Source: Mesorhizobium shangrilense | GTDB lineage: Bacteria > Pseudomonadota > Alphaproteobacteria > Rhizobiales > Rhizobiaceae | Assembly (NCBI RefSeq): GCF_040537815.1 | Contig: NZ_JBEWSZ010000020.1 | Span: 1-18,976, forward strand | Direction of reading: 5' to 3' | DNA length: 18,976 nt | In this document: positions 1 through 8,927 of the stretch, one piece after another | How positions within the stretch are numbered: the first letter of the stretch is position 1 | Layout: every line of letters starts with the position of its first letter | Made by a program: the position numbers and the translations under genes | Notes under the pieces: generated by a model | What the model was told of the DNA's origin: nothing | The model's database searches: none | What the model saw: only the letters and a program-made list of their open reading frames with translations

Positions 1-1
1 C

Positions 2-169
2 CTTCGCCAGATTGCCGCCGGCATCATTCCTGCCGAGCAATATTGCAAAGGCGCACCATGGGTCATCAAACGACGGGATATCGAAGATTCGCGTCTGATC
101 GAGTGCGTCAGGCACTCAAGGCGTCCGTCATCACCAAGGTTGGAGCAAAAGACCCTTGACTTGCAATAA
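2..169 (+). pseudogene. C-terminal piece of a recombinase/HTH protein, cut by window edge
   Basis: An open frame enters from the left edge and ends at a TAA, giving 55 residues. It contains the pattern IAAGIIPAEQ followed by APWVIKRRDIED. This resembles the small DNA-binding tail seen at the end of recombinase or resolvase-type proteins of rhizobial transposable elements, where a helix-turn-helix is followed by a 'GAPWxI' turn. The catalytic part, if any, lies outside the window. It sits next to an IS110 remnant, which fits a mobile-element setting. Whether the full gene is intact cannot be seen. The family call comes from recollection of similar tails and is tentative. Confidence 0.4.
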
Positions 170-212
170 CGTAGCCAGATGGGCATTATGACGCGGGACC
201 AGGCTCCATCAC

Positions 213-590
213 CGCACTCGCGTTCCGGCCTACGATCGACCAGCCGGACCGTACCGGTTCAGGCGTTCGAGAAATGTGGGCACGCATCTCTGCCTGACCC
301 GGGCGCGCTACCTGTCGGGCGAGACCGACATCCGGGGCAAGGTCAGCCGATGCGGCGACGAACTCGCCCGCACTGCCTTCTATGAGGCGGCCCATGCGCT
401 ACTGGTACGCAGCAAGAAATGGTCGAGCCTCAGAGTCTGGAGGTATGAACGCGGCCAAGCGGCGCGGTATGGCGCGAGCCCGGGTGCTGTCGCCCGCAAG
501 CTTGCGGTTATCCTGCATCGTATGTAGACCGACGCGACCGAGTTCCGCTACGCGCACACAACCGGTCTTCGCAGCGACGGCATGAAATGA
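213..590 (+). pseudogene. IS110-family transposase C-terminal remnant
   Basis: Pieces of the IS116/IS110/IS902 C-terminal domain are readable across at least three frames. One gives ALAFRPTIDQPDR. The next (276-527) gives YLSGETDIRGKVSRCGDELA and then AAHALLVRSKKWSSLR. A third gives MNAAKRRGMARARV. In intact IS110 transposases these segments are contiguous and close the protein, so this copy has lost its reading frame through small indels and lacks the N-terminal DEDD catalytic domain. It is dead. About 300 bases of non-coding sequence separate it from the group II intron. Confidence 0.75.
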
Positions 591-889
591 GACAAGAACT
601 GGAGGAGCAAGAAACACATATTCGCCCGCAAGGGTGATGCCGGATCGTCCGTGGGGGCGATGGGCGAGGCGATCTCGGTGGGAGTCCGGAGCCTTGGGGG
701 CCGAAAGCCTTCAAAGGTCGTGAAACAGATTGAGACGCCTTGCTCTCCTGAACCCATCATGCGGCGGCTCGGCGCCGACCGCGAAGAGAAGCGCGTGACC
801 CGCGGACGATACGATCAGGAAAAAGAACAGGAGCAGCTTGACCTCAACGACGCAATCAGAGAGGGCTCTTAGTCTAGTTTCCGTCCACA
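591..889. other. Non-coding stretch, 5' exon side of the group II intron
   Basis: I recognise no gene here. Short open frames exist on both strands, but none has family resemblance or a convincing start. The first part probably belongs to the IS110-type element. The last six bases (884-889, tccaca) act as the intron-binding site of the intron that follows: they are complementary to tgtgga at 1161-1166 inside the intron. On the minus strand an open frame continues across the exon junction if the intron is removed, but its product is not recognisable. Confidence 0.4.
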
Positions 890-1160
890 GTGTGCTGCAG
901 CAAGCAGAAGGAGGTTCGATGGTGAACTGACAACATGCTGAGAAGCTGCGTGAAAGATGAGGGTAGGCCCCTCGGGATCGGCTTTCAGGAGCGGGTCTCA
1001 AACCAGCCCAAGCTGCTGTGGTAGAAGAGCCATGGTGGTTAGCGTTGGGACAAAAGCCGCGGACATGATCCGGGGCAGGTAGGCATCCGGAAGATGAGCG
1101 CAAGCAAACCCTTCGATGACGCGTCGTTAGTACTCTTTGATGCCACTAAAACCGAGGGCG

Positions 1161-1166
1161 TGTGGA
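1161..1166 (+). other. Candidate EBS1 of the group II intron
   Basis: The sequence tgtgga is the exact reverse complement of the six bases just before the intron (tccaca, 884-889). It lies 272 nt into the intron, inside domain I, where exon-binding site 1 is expected. The pairing places the 5' splice site at 889/890. Confidence 0.65.
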
Positions 1167-1441
1167 TCTCTCGGGACAAGTCCCTCGGGAGCCTGATGAC
1201 TGGGCGGACAGTGGACGGCGTATAGGGGGCATGAGCCGGATGCAGGCTTTTGCGCGGAACTGCAGGAACCAGCTTTCTGATGCCAAGGGAGAAGCACAAG
1301 CGGCACACCACCGTGAGGCGAGAGTACCGATGCAGGAGGCTGGGGCGGATCGACCCGTAGTAGTGACGAAGGTCCTGTAATGGAGGCTGGAGCGAAGGGG
1401 TCTGATCAGGTGGTCGTGTTTTCGAAGCAACTGGCAACAGG

Positions 1442-2702
1442 ATGACAACGACAGATGAGACAGACAAGCCGTTTATGATCGATAAGCGGCTGGTGTACGA
1501 AGCCTACAAAGCGGTCAAATCCAGTGGTGGTGCGGCCGGCGTGGACGGGCAGACGATCGAGGCATTCGAAGCCAACCTGGGTAGGAATCTCTACAGGATC
1601 TGGAACAGGATGAGCTCGGGAAGCTATTTTCCGCCACGGTGCGTGCCGTCCCCATTCCGAAAAAGAGTGGTGGGGGCCAGCGGATTTGGGTGTGCCCACC
1701 GTGAGCGACAGGATCGCGCAGATGGTGGTCAAGCAGCTCATCGAACCGGAGCTCGATCAGATTTTCCTGTCAGATTCTTATGGCTATAGACCGGGCAAAT
1801 CGGCCTTGGATGCCGTGGGGATCACGCGTCAGCGGTGCTGGAAATATGATTGGGTTCTGGAGTTTGATATCAAGGGTCTGTTTGACAACATCTCGCACGA
1901 GCTTTTGCTCACGGCAGTTCGCAGGTACGTAAAGAGCAAGTGGGCATTGCTATACATCGAGAGATGGCTGACAGCGCCCATGGAAAAAGATGGACAAAGG
2001 ATTGAACGGAACTGCGGAACTCCGCAAGGGGGCGTAGTTTCGCCGATTCTTTCAGATCTTTTTCTGCACTATGCGTTTGATCTGTGGATGAAACGGACAC
2101 ATCCCGACCTCCCATGGTGTCGGTATGCGGATGACGGGCTGGTGCACTGCCGGACCGAGCAGGAGGCAGAAGCCGTCAAGGCTGCGCTTCAGGCGAGGTT
2201 GGCGGAATGCCAACTGGAACTGCACCCGACGAAGACCAAGATCGTCTACTGCAGAGACTCCAAACGCAGAGGGCAACATCCGAACGTGACGTTCGACTTC
2301 CTCGGATATTGTTTCCGACCGCGCGCGGTATGGGGAACGCAAAGCGGGCGACTGTTTTGCGGCTTCACTCCAGCGGTCAGTTCCTCGGCGCTGAAAGCGA
2401 TGCGGGAAAAGATCAGGGACTTGCGCATCCGCCGACAGACGCAGCTCTCGTTGAACGACATCGCCCGGCTGATCAATCCGCTCCTCAGGGGGTGGATCAG
2501 CTATTATGGACGGTACGCGCCAACGGGGCTGCAGCCCATACTTCGCTACGTCAATCAGACGGTGCTTGCGTGGGCAAGGCGGAAGTTCAAGCGCTTTGGC
2601 AGAGGTAAGGCTCGGGCAAGTCGGTTCTTACAACGGACCGCCAAGCAGCGCACTGATCTCTTCGTGCACTGGCAACTCGGTCTGATCGGCACGTTTGCCT
2701 GA
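1442..2702 (+). pseudogene. ltrA: Group II intron reverse transcriptase/maturase, two frameshifts
   Basis: This intron-encoded protein would reverse-transcribe and help splice the host intron. From ATG 1442 it reads KPFMIDKRLVYEAYKAVK and AAGVDGQTIEAFE (RT0 and RT1 regions) up to SSGSYFPP. The frame then changes near 1635 (middle frame reads VRAVPIPKKSGGGQ) and again near 1685, after which VPTVSDRIAQMVVKQ continues to the stop at 2702. Both changes fit single-base deletions. The second part contains the catalytic CRYADDGLVHC (YADD box), the TPQGGVVSPILS motif and a maturase X domain ending near LLRGWISYYGRYAP. I see no HNH endonuclease domain, as in RmInt1. Restored length is about 420 residues, the size of the RmInt1 protein. 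As written it cannot give a functional protein unless the two gaps are sequencing errors. Confidence 0.88.
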
Positions 2703-2705
2703 TGG

Positions 2706-2739
2706 GAGCCGTGTGAGCTGAGAGGTTCACGCACGGTTC
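2706..2739 (+). ncRNA. Group II intron domain V
   Basis: A 34-nt hairpin whose outer arms are gagccgtg and cacggttc. Its inner stem closes on a GAGA tetraloop, with a short bulge between the two stems. The catalytic AGC triad is at 2707-2709. This is the most conserved part of group II introns and forms the active site of the ribozyme. It appears structurally intact even though the maturase is broken, so splicing or movement with a helper maturase supplied in trans is possible. Confidence 0.88.
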
Positions 2740-2781
2740 TGAGAGAGCGGAGGCGCGCAAGCGTCTCCGCTACTCGCCAAC

Positions 2782-2949
2782 GCTTCTTTTTGCGAGCATT
2801 TGCAATGGCTTGTTGGCCGTTGATGGGCGTTGAGCGATATGGGCAGGACGTGGGACGGTGGTCTCGTCGGAAATGTGTTTGTGGGCGCGAACCCGCGCAC
2901 GCCCACGAGCCGGCTGTTGCCGGTGCGACGCAAATCCGATGGGTCAGCA
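2782..2949. other. 3' exon side of intron and 3' flank of ISNCY-like element
   Basis: I see no gene. The stretch contains a GC-rich inverted segment (gtgggcgcgaacccgcgcacgcccac, stem gtgggcg/cgcccac at about 2881-2906). It could be a terminator or part of the end of the neighbouring insertion sequence. I could not identify terminal inverted repeats with certainty. Confidence 0.3.
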
Positions 2950-4291
2950 TCAGGTCGGCTTGAGGCGCGTGAAGACGACGAGATTGTAAGCCACGACCGA
3001 GGACCAGACGTAGGTCTTAAAGTGGTCAAGGCCGCGGCAGGTGCAGCGCGCCAACCCATAAGCGCGCTTGAGGCATGAGATGTCGGCCTCGATGCCGGCA
3101 CGGAAGTTACGCAGCTTGCGATAGACCCAATTGCTTCTGACTACGTCCTCGATCCGGAGGCCGGCTTTCTTTTGGAATGCCATGTGTCGATGCCCAAGGT
3201 CTTCGCTGTAGCCAGATTGTCGCGACTGGCAAAGCCGCCGTCGTCCGCCGCCTGCCGGGGCGCGTGACCGTAGAAGGCGATGTGGCGTTCCAGCATCGGT
3301 AGCAATCGATCGCTGTCGCGCGGATTGCCCGCCTTGATCACCAGATCAAGGATCATGCCGCTCCTGCCGGTGGTCAGGTTGATCTTGTGGCCGTTCGGTA
3401 TCGCGGCTGCCTTTGACGATGATATCGGCATGGGGCTCGAACAAGCTGACCAGCTTGTCGCTGGCCGGCACCAACTCGCCAGCCAACACCCGCCGCTCAC
3501 TCTGTGTGACAATGCGTTCGATCAGCGGCCGATAGTGACGAACCTGGATCTGCCACAGCGCGATGGGCGGCGTGCTCGCCGCGGCCAGCCGCTCAGTCGC
3601 CTGCTTCAGATAGGCCAAGGTCGCGCGGGTGATAGCGATCAACTCGCGATAGAGTTGGACCCGATTGGGTCGACCGCGCGTGAACTGGATCTTGCGGGCG
3701 CGCTTTTTGGCCGCTCGGCGGTGATCGCGCCATTCCCCCAGGGCGGCGCCGCCGGCCAAGGCATCGGCTCGCTTCAGCAGGCGCACCATGACCCGTACCG
3801 CATCCCAAAGCAGGCTGCTGTCGCTCGGCTCGTGCATGAGTGCCGAGGTCACGGTGCTGTCCAGCCGCACGACCGCGCCGTCTTCGAGCTTCGCCTGCTG
3901 CGCGCCCGACAGCAGCACCCGATTGATCTGCTCCCAGGTCTCGGGCCGGATCGCGCTGATCGTCTTTTTGCAGCACCGACTTCTGTGGGCTCCAGGACCA
4001 CGGCAACCGCGCAAAGGCTCGAAATGACGCTGAATCCTCGATATGGAATGCCAGTTCCTGATAGCTCAACTGGCGGTATTGCTTGAGAAGCGCGCAAGAT
4101 AAGACCGCTTCGGCAGGTAGGCCTTGCCGTCCGGTAGCCTTGACACCGAACCGAACCAAGTCTCGCGCCACCAAGCCAAGCAGATCGTGGTGCTCGTCCA
4201 GCCACTGCGACATCGTCTTCAGTTCGCGGCCGATCTCGTGCGTGGCGAAAAGATCGAATATGCTGGCTTGGACGGTGCGTTCTTGGCGCAT
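2950..4291 (-). pseudogene. ISNCY-like transposase, three frameshifts
   Basis: Read in three frames, a single transposase of about 446 residues emerges from ATG 4291 (MRQERTVQASIFDLFATHE). The first frame runs to SASFRAFARLPWSWSPQKSV. A frameshift near 3970 leads into KTISAIRPETWEQINRVLL and then LDSTVTSALMHEPSD. A second shift near 3410 leads into INLTTGRSGMILDLVIKAGN and [12 protein letters not shown] third near 3180 leads into RNFRAGIEADISCLKRAYG and the end at TRLKPT. The conserved Asp- and Glu-containing motifs of the DDE core (LDSTV, ADDGGF, GIEADISCLKR) are all present, so the decay is recent. The assignment to the ISNCY group is from memory of similar proteins. Confidence 0.75.
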
Positions 4292-4466
4292 TGTCGGCTC
4301 CGGTGGTTGCAGATTGTGCTTTGGAATCAGTGGCATGAGACCAAAGTATATCTGAAACCGCCGGGCCTTGCCTGCGTAAAGTTCCGATTCATGCAATAAT
4401 ATCAACATGTTGACGTTTATGGACGGAAAATAGTCTAGAGCTATTAGTCGCACTCTCTCTTTGCAG
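4292..4466. other. Intergenic region between ISNCY remnant and dadA-like gene
   Basis: No gene is seen. It probably contains the left end of the ISNCY-like element upstream of its start codon, then AT-rich sequence (4390-4450) that follows the stop of the dadA-like gene. A short weak inverted repeat (aatag/ctatt, 4429-4445) is present but too weak to call a terminator. Confidence 0.3.
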
Positions 4467-5720
4467 TCAGGCAACTCTGCGTGCGTCGGCCGGCAGGTCA
4501 CCAGAAATGATCTCCGCAAGCATCTCGGCAGTTGCAGCCGACAAGGTCCAACCTAGATGACCATGGCCCGTATTGTAGAACACACCATGTGCCCGGCCCT
4601 TGCCGACCCGCGGCATCATATTGGGCGTCATCGGCCTCAATCCCGCCCATGGCACTACGCACTTGGTATCTACTTCCGGAAAATGCATCCGCGTCCAATC
4701 CACCAAAGGCTTAATACGGTCGTCCCGAATGTCGCGATTGGGACCGTTGAACTCAGCGGTTCCGGCGACCCGTAATCTAGACAAACCTAATCGGCTCGTA
4801 ACGATCTTGGCTCGGTCATCAAGCAGGCTGACCCATGGTGCGGTTTCCTGTGACGCGGACTCATCGAGCTCGACCGTGATCGAGTAACCTTTCACCGGAT
4901 AGATGTTGAGCCGATCGCCCAACCTCGCGGCAAAGTCGCGACTGCGACAGCCCGCACAGATGACGATGGCGTCTGCGCGTATTTCATGCTGCCCGGAATG
5001 TCGGTCTTCAGTACCACTTGCATAGGAAACTCGAAAGCTTTCTTGACGTTTGATGCGCCTCACGTCTGCATCGTAGTAAAAGCGAGCGCCGCGTTTTTCG
5101 CATGCCCGCGCCAGACCGATTGTGTATTTGTGGATGTCGCCGGTAGAATCCGACGGCGTGTAGAACCCACCATATAGAGTACTATGGAGAGTAGGTTCGA
5201 TTGATTTCACCTCTTCCACTGTAACGGGCCGTCGATCCAGTCCACCTTGAACTAACAACTCGTTTACTGATCGCGCATGATCGAAGTCGGACTTTTCTCT
5301 ATATATGTGAAGAATGCCGCGACGAACGTGATCGAAATCGATCCCTTCTTTCTCGGCGATCTCAAACATGTGCTTCCGCGCCATGATCGCGAGCTTGGTC
5401 GTCTTTATCGTGTTTCCTCGGTAATTGGGGATGTTCGCCACGAATTCCGCCAGCCAGCTGTACTTGTGCCAATTGGGCGCAGGGTTCATGAGAAGTGGGG
5501 CATCGTGTCTAACCATCCACCTGATCCCCTTGAGAATCGTCGACCAGCGGTTCCAAACTTCAGCGTTGCTTGCCGAGAGCTGCCCGCCATTGGCAAATGA
5601 CGTTTCCATCGCAGCGTACCGCTGACGATCTAATACCGTGACATCATAGCCGCGCTCCAAAAGGGCATATGCAGTCGATACACCCGTTATCCCGGCGCCG
5701 ATGACAACAATTTTGCGCAT
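4467..5720 (-). CDS. dadA: D-amino acid dehydrogenase (DadA-like FAD oxidoreductase)
   Basis: A protein of 417 residues, close to the usual 415-435 for DadA. These membrane-associated FAD enzymes oxidise D-amino acids to 2-oxo acids and pass electrons to the respiratory chain. The N-terminus shows the FAD-binding Rossmann motif GAGITG at residues 8-13, followed by LDR at the end of the second strand. The C-terminus shows the family signatures WAGLRPMTPN and NTGHGHLGWTLS. I chose ATG 5720 because GGAGAG lies five bases upstream and MRKIVVIGAGITG is the normal N-terminus. The frame is open 31 codons further upstream without a good start. The frame is intact among many broken neighbours. It lies 232 bases downstream of kbl on the same strand, so co-transcription is possible but not shown. 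The substrate could be another D-amino acid or a secondary amine. Confidence 0.85.
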   Translation of the reverse strand: MRKIVVIGAGITGVSTAYALLERGYDVTVLDRQRYAAMETSFANGGQLSASNAEVWNRWSTILKGIRWMVRHDAPLLMNPAPNWHKYSWLAEFVANIPNYRGNTIKTTKLAIMARKHMFEIAEKEGIDFDHVRRGILHIYREKSDFDHARSVNELLVQGGLDRRPVTVEEVKSIEPTLHSTLYGGFYTPSDSTGDIHKYTIGLARACEKRGARFYYDADVRRIKRQESFRVSYASGTEDRHSGQHEIRADAIVICAGCRSRDFAARLGDRLNIYPVKGYSITVELDESASQETAPWVSLLDDRAKIVTSRLGLSRLRVAGTAEFNGPNRDIRDDRIKPLVDWTRMHFPEVDTKCVVPWAGLRPMTPNMMPRVGKGRAHGVFYNTGHGHLGWTLSAATAEMLAEIISGDLPADARRVA

Positions 5721-5952
5721 TTTACTCTCCAGGCAGAAAAAACGGTGCGGGTTCTGCGGGCGATCACCTAGAGCACGGAGGTGGGCGAGCACTGCCTCAT
5801 TCAGGCCAGGCATCCACGTGTCACTAGAGTTCGATAGTAGATTGACTAGAATAACCCACCCTATCGGTTATCCAGATCGACCCTGACTCAACACCAAGGA
5901 CTATTATCACTTCCTCGCGAGCATAGACGAACGCGCTCAGTCATGTGGAACA
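5721..5952. other. Intergenic region between kbl and dadA-like genes
   Basis: The stretch holds the ribosome binding site for the dadA-like gene (GGAGAG on the minus strand, about 5726-5731). I found no TGT-N10-ACA site and no -24/-12 promoter. An AT-rich part near 5820-5870 could hold an ordinary promoter, but no clear -35/-10 pair stands out. Confidence 0.3.
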
Positions 5953-7140
5953 TCAGACGACTCTCATGTCCCTGCCCACCTCAATGAAAGCTTCCACCGC
6001 GCGGTCAATATCGGCCTCCGAATGGGCGGCAGACATCTGCGTGCGAATGCGCGCATGGCCCCTTGGCACGACGGGAAAGGAGAAGCCCACGACGTAGATG
6101 CCCCGCTGGAGCAACTCTTCCGCCATCGCTTGAGCCAAAGTGGCATCACCAAGCATGACGGGAATAGTTGGATGGTTCGCGCCAGCCAGCGTGAAGCCGG
6201 CCTTCGACATTTTAGAGCGGAAGCGGTCGGCGTTGGCATAGAGCTTTTCGCGCAGCGCATCGCCTTGTTCGATCAGATCGAACACCTTCAGCGACGCCCC
6301 TGCAATGGCGGGCATCAGCGTATTGGAGAATAGATACGGCCGCGAGCGCTGGCGAAGCCAGTCGATGACCTCGCGCCTGCCCGACGTGTAGCCGCCCGAG
6401 GCGCCGCCGAGCGCTTTGCCCAGCGTGCCGGTGATGATGTCGATGCGGCCCTCGACGCCGCAATGCTCCGCCGAGCCGCGTCCATGCCTGCCGACGAAGC
6501 CGACCGCATGGCTGTCGTCCACCACGACCATACCGCCATATTTCTCCGCCAAGTCACATATGCCTTTGAGATCGGCGATCATGCCGTCCATTGAAAAGAC
6601 GCCGTCAGTTGCGATCAGCTTGAAGCGGCTGCCTTCGGCCTTCTTCAGTTCCTCTTTCAGCGCGACCATGTCGTTGTTGGCATAGCGGAAGCACTTGGCC
6701 TTGGAGAGGCGAATGCCGGTTATGATCGAAGCGTGGTTCAGGGCATCGGAAATGATGGCGTCTTCCTCGCCGAACAGCGTCTCGAACAGACCGGCATTGG
6801 CGTCAAAACAGGATGAGTAGAGGATCGTGTCCTCCATGCCGAGGAAGCGTGAGATCGTCCCTTCGAGCCGCTTGTGCTCTTCCTGAGTGCCGCAGATGAA
6901 GCGGACCGACGCCATGCCGTATCCACAGCGGTCGAGCGCAGCCTTTGCTGCGTCGCGCAAATCCTCATTGTCCGCCAGGCCGAGATAATTGTTCGCACAG
7001 AAATTCAGGACCTCGCTGCCATTCGCGAGTTCGATCTTGGACGACTGCGTCGAGGCGATGACGCGCTCGGATTTGTATAGCCCCGCAGACTTCAAGCCAG
7101 CCAATTCCGCCGACAAATAAGCACTGAAAGCGTTCTTCAT
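5953..7140 (-). CDS. kbl: Glycine C-acetyltransferase (2-amino-3-ketobutyrate CoA ligase)
   Basis: An intact 395-residue protein, nearly the same length as E. coli Kbl (398) and alignable end to end. Kbl is a cytoplasmic PLP enzyme of the alpha-oxoamine synthase family. It interconverts 2-amino-3-oxobutyrate plus CoA with glycine plus acetyl-CoA, normally the second step of threonine breakdown after threonine dehydrogenase (tdh). Visible motifs are [29 protein letters not shown] (His136), [10 protein letters not shown] and [13 protein letters not shown] with the PLP lysine at residue 242. ATG 7140 is preferred because GGAG lies six bases upstream; a TTG two codons earlier is possible. No tdh is seen in the window, so its source of substrate is open. 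About 30 bases upstream begins a degraded gcdH fragment, so the gene may have lost its original promoter. Confidence 0.93.
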   Translation of the reverse strand: MKNAFSAYLSAELAGLKSAGLYKSERVIASTQSSKIELANGSEVLNFCANNYLGLADNEDLRDAAKAALDRCGYGMASVRFICGTQEEHKRLEGTISRFLGMEDTILYSSCFDANAGLFETLFGEEDAIISDALNHASIITGIRLSKAKCFRYANNDMVALKEELKKAEGSRFKLIATDGVFSMDGMIADLKGICDLAEKYGGMVVVDDSHAVGFVGRHGRGSAEHCGVEGRIDIITGTLGKALGGASGGYTSGRREVIDWLRQRSRPYLFSNTLMPAIAGASLKVFDLIEQGDALREKLYANADRFRSKMSKAGFTLAGANHPTIPVMLGDATLAQAMAEELLQRGIYVVGFSFPVVPRGHARIRTQMSAAHSEADIDRAVEAFIEVGRDMRVV

Positions 7141-7164
7141 CGGCAACTCCGCAGGAATGGCATG

Positions 7165-7450
7165 GAGTACGCCCTACACAAGCATGCGCTCACCATCGAG
7201 TGGTAACCGCTGTCGATTCGCTCAGCCTCGCGCGCCACGAGGCCAGAGATAACGTCGCCAGCGTCGAGGCCGTCATAATCCAACAGGGATTGTGACACCG
7301 AGCAGACCGGCATCACCGTCTCCCCGAAGTTCGGCGGGTCGGTCGCCTCCTGAAGTAAGTGTCCTCGGCGCATGGTGCCAACTCGGCGGCGCAGAACGTT
7401 GCCGTACCATCGCGGATCGCGTGCTCGTCTTCCGAACAGCGGGTCTCGCA
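7165..7450 (-). pseudogene. gcdH: Glutaryl-CoA dehydrogenase N-terminal fragment
   Basis: Read in several minus-strand frames, this stretch resembles the N-terminal part of glutaryl-CoA dehydrogenase, an FAD acyl-CoA dehydrogenase of lysine and tryptophan breakdown. From high to low coordinates the pieces are DEHAIRDGTATFCAAELAPC, QEATDPPNFGE, GDAGLLGVTIP and SGLVAREAERIDSGYHSMVS. In the intact enzyme these follow one another within the first 130 or so residues. Frameshifts separate them, and the protein breaks off right before the ribosome binding site of kbl. The stretch 7451-7597 further upstream has an open minus-strand frame (LGDELDELSARKLSKIEQ) that I do not recognise. Confidence 0.65.
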
Positions 7451-7597
7451 TCGGAAGACGTATCGGGCAGTCCGCCAAATCCGATGCGGCGCCCGCCGAA
7501 GCGCGCCTGCTCGATTTTCGAAAGTTTGCGTGCCGAAAGCTCATCGAGCTCGTCGCCAAGCCGCTCGCCGAATTGCTGTCGCATGGCTCATTTCCGA

Positions 7598-8545
7598 TCA
7601 CGGGTAGAAGACGGCAGTCGACCATGCAGGATCATCGTGCTTTTGCCAGTAGAGATCCATGAGCCGGCGAGTGACGGATCCGACGAGCCCATTAGCGATC
7701 GCGGTGTCGTCGATACGGGTCACGGGCATAATGCCGCCGGCAGTCGATGTGATGAATACCTCGTCAGCCTCTTTGATCTTAGCACGACTAATATCAGCAG
7801 CCGTAGCCGACAAACCAATCTCGGCGCAAAGGTCGAACACAGTCCGGCGCGTGATGCCCGGCAACACCCCAAAGGCGGGAGTCCCCAGAAATCCGTCCTT
7901 TACAACGAACACATTGAAGCCGGGCCCCTCCGCAATGTGCCCGTGTGTATCAACGATCAGCGCTGTCTCCGCCCCCCTGTCGTAGGCGTCGAAAAGGCCC
8001 TTCACGAGATCGAGCCAATGATAGTTCTTGATCGAGGGATCGATCGATTTGGGCGGGATGCGGACGGTTTCGCTGATCGCGACGTGCAAGCCTCTTTCCA
8101 GCTGTTCCTTGTTGGCGACCGAGCCAAAAGGGACAGCAAACGCCATGAACCGGTTCTCCGCTTGGCGGGGATCGCGGCTGAAGGTCGGCGATGAACCGCG
8201 CGTGCAGATCATCTCCACGTACGCCGACTTATGCCCCGACAAAGCGACACAATTTGTCAGGATCGACTCTATTTTCTCCCGATCATAGGGAAGTTTCATT
8301 CGCAGCCGTTCCACCCCCCCAAAGAAGCGGTCAAGATGCAAATCCAGGCGGAAGAATCTGCCATTCCAGACGTGAACCGTGTCGTAAGTGGCGTCCGAGT
8401 GCAGGAACCCCCAATCGAGCACGGAGATTTTGGCCTCGGACATCGGCAGGTATTGCCCATCCATAAAAGCGACCCCGTCCGGGTAGCGCCGTTGGTCAAA
8501 GTAACGCTCATCGACGCTTGGAATCGCGGGTAACAACTGTGTCAT
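7598..8545 (-). CDS. Class IV aminotransferase, (R)-selective amine / D-amino acid type
   Basis: A 315-residue, intact fold-type IV PLP aminotransferase. It resembles the (R)-selective amine:pyruvate transaminases and D-alanine aminotransferases more than branched-chain enzymes: it has the segments DWGFLHSDATYDTVHVWNG (residues 44-62), SIDPSIKNYHWLDL with the likely PLP lysine at 173, AEGPGFNVFVVKDG (Glu206) and STAGGIMPV for the phosphate cup. Such enzymes move the amino group of an (R)-amine or D-amino acid to pyruvate or a 2-oxo acid. The start at ATG 8545 gives the normal N-terminus, with a GAAGAAG purine run about eight bases upstream. The frame is open 53 codons further up, without family similarity. 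It is on the same strand as kbl and the dadA-like gene, but 457 bases containing a gcdH fragment separate it from kbl. The substrate is not known. Confidence 0.82.
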   Translation of the reverse strand: MTQLLPAIPSVDERYFDQRRYPDGVAFMDGQYLPMSEAKISVLDWGFLHSDATYDTVHVWNGRFFRLDLHLDRFFGGVERLRMKLPYDREKIESILTNCVALSGHKSAYVEMICTRGSSPTFSRDPRQAENRFMAFAVPFGSVANKEQLERGLHVAISETVRIPPKSIDPSIKNYHWLDLVKGLFDAYDRGAETALIVDTHGHIAEGPGFNVFVVKDGFLGTPAFGVLPGITRRTVFDLCAEIGLSATAADISRAKIKEADEVFITSTAGGIMPVTRIDDTAIANGLVGSVTRRLMDLYWQKHDDPAWSTAVFYP

Positions 8546-8746
8546 TGGGACTTCTTCTTCCTTCCACCGAGACGGTTGCTTTGCCGCGTCGAAGATCTGG
8601 CAACTCACACCGTCCCGACGCAGGATCAATTGCGCCCCGTAGATTGCACGGTTCTCCAGTCGAAAAAGCTCAATCTGATGGTGGTCGCGCAATGGCGGTT
8701 TCAAAACGCGGCACGGAGTGATGACTTCAGCGCAGCCCGCGCAGGT
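8546..8746. other. Upstream region of the class IV aminotransferase
   Basis: I see no separate gene. The minus-strand frame of the aminotransferase stays open to 8704, but this extension resembles nothing I know. No NifA-type site or -24/-12 element was found here. The right edge is the stop of an Lrp fragment. Confidence 0.3.
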
Positions 8747-8910
8747 CTACACCGTCACCCGCGGCTCGAACTTGACACGATCAAGCGAAATCATGCTCCG
8801 GAATTTTCGGACGTTCGATTGCTATAGAGCTTTTGTCTTGACGAAGATGGCAAAGGCCTCGCCGTCCTCAACGGCCACGATCAGCACAAAGTCGGCGTCG
8901 CCCGTAGCCG
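8747..8910 (-). pseudogene. Lrp/AsnC-family regulator, C-terminal fragment (copy 1)
   Basis: The minus strand reads [19 protein letters not shown], then IFVKTKAL, an in-frame stop, then [18 protein letters not shown] and RVTV before the stop at 8747. This is the end of the RAM (effector-binding) domain of Lrp/AsnC regulators, which respond to amino acids. The helix-turn-helix part is missing. The DNA is clearly related to 12484-12640, where a second broken lrp gene ends in the same way, so the two are duplicated or paralogous remnants. The fragment abuts a malate synthase fragment on the other strand. Confidence 0.75.
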
Positions 8911-8927
8911 TGTGCTCGAACTGGTCG

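Larger units (their letters stand above)
890..2781 (+). mobile_element. Group II intron, RmInt1-like (class D), about 1.89 kb
   Basis: The 5' end reads GTGTG, matching the group II consensus GUGYG. A 34-nt domain V lies at 2706-2739 with the catalytic AGC and a GAGA loop. A domain VI stem (gcggaggcg against cgtctccgc) follows, with a candidate branch-point A near 2772, and the 3' end is AC at 2781. EBS1 at 1161-1166 (tgtgga) pairs perfectly with the last six bases of the 5' exon, which supports the 5' boundary. The encoded maturase lies in the domain IV position. The size is close to that of RmInt1 of Sinorhizobium (about 1.88 kb, from memory). The 3' boundary may be off by one or two bases. 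Confidence 0.85.

Noticed and set aside
3280..4086. Long plus-strand frame of 268 codons
   Set aside because: It is antisense to the ISNCY-like transposase and has no family resemblance.
7137..7625. Minus-strand frame of 162 codons as an intact gene upstream of kbl
   Set aside because: Only parts of it match glutaryl-CoA dehydrogenase and other parts of that protein are in other frames, so it is a pseudogene and not an intact gene.
7292..8194. Long plus-strand frame of 300 codons
   Set aside because: It lies antisense to the gcdH fragment and the class IV aminotransferase, whose minus-strand motifs are clear.
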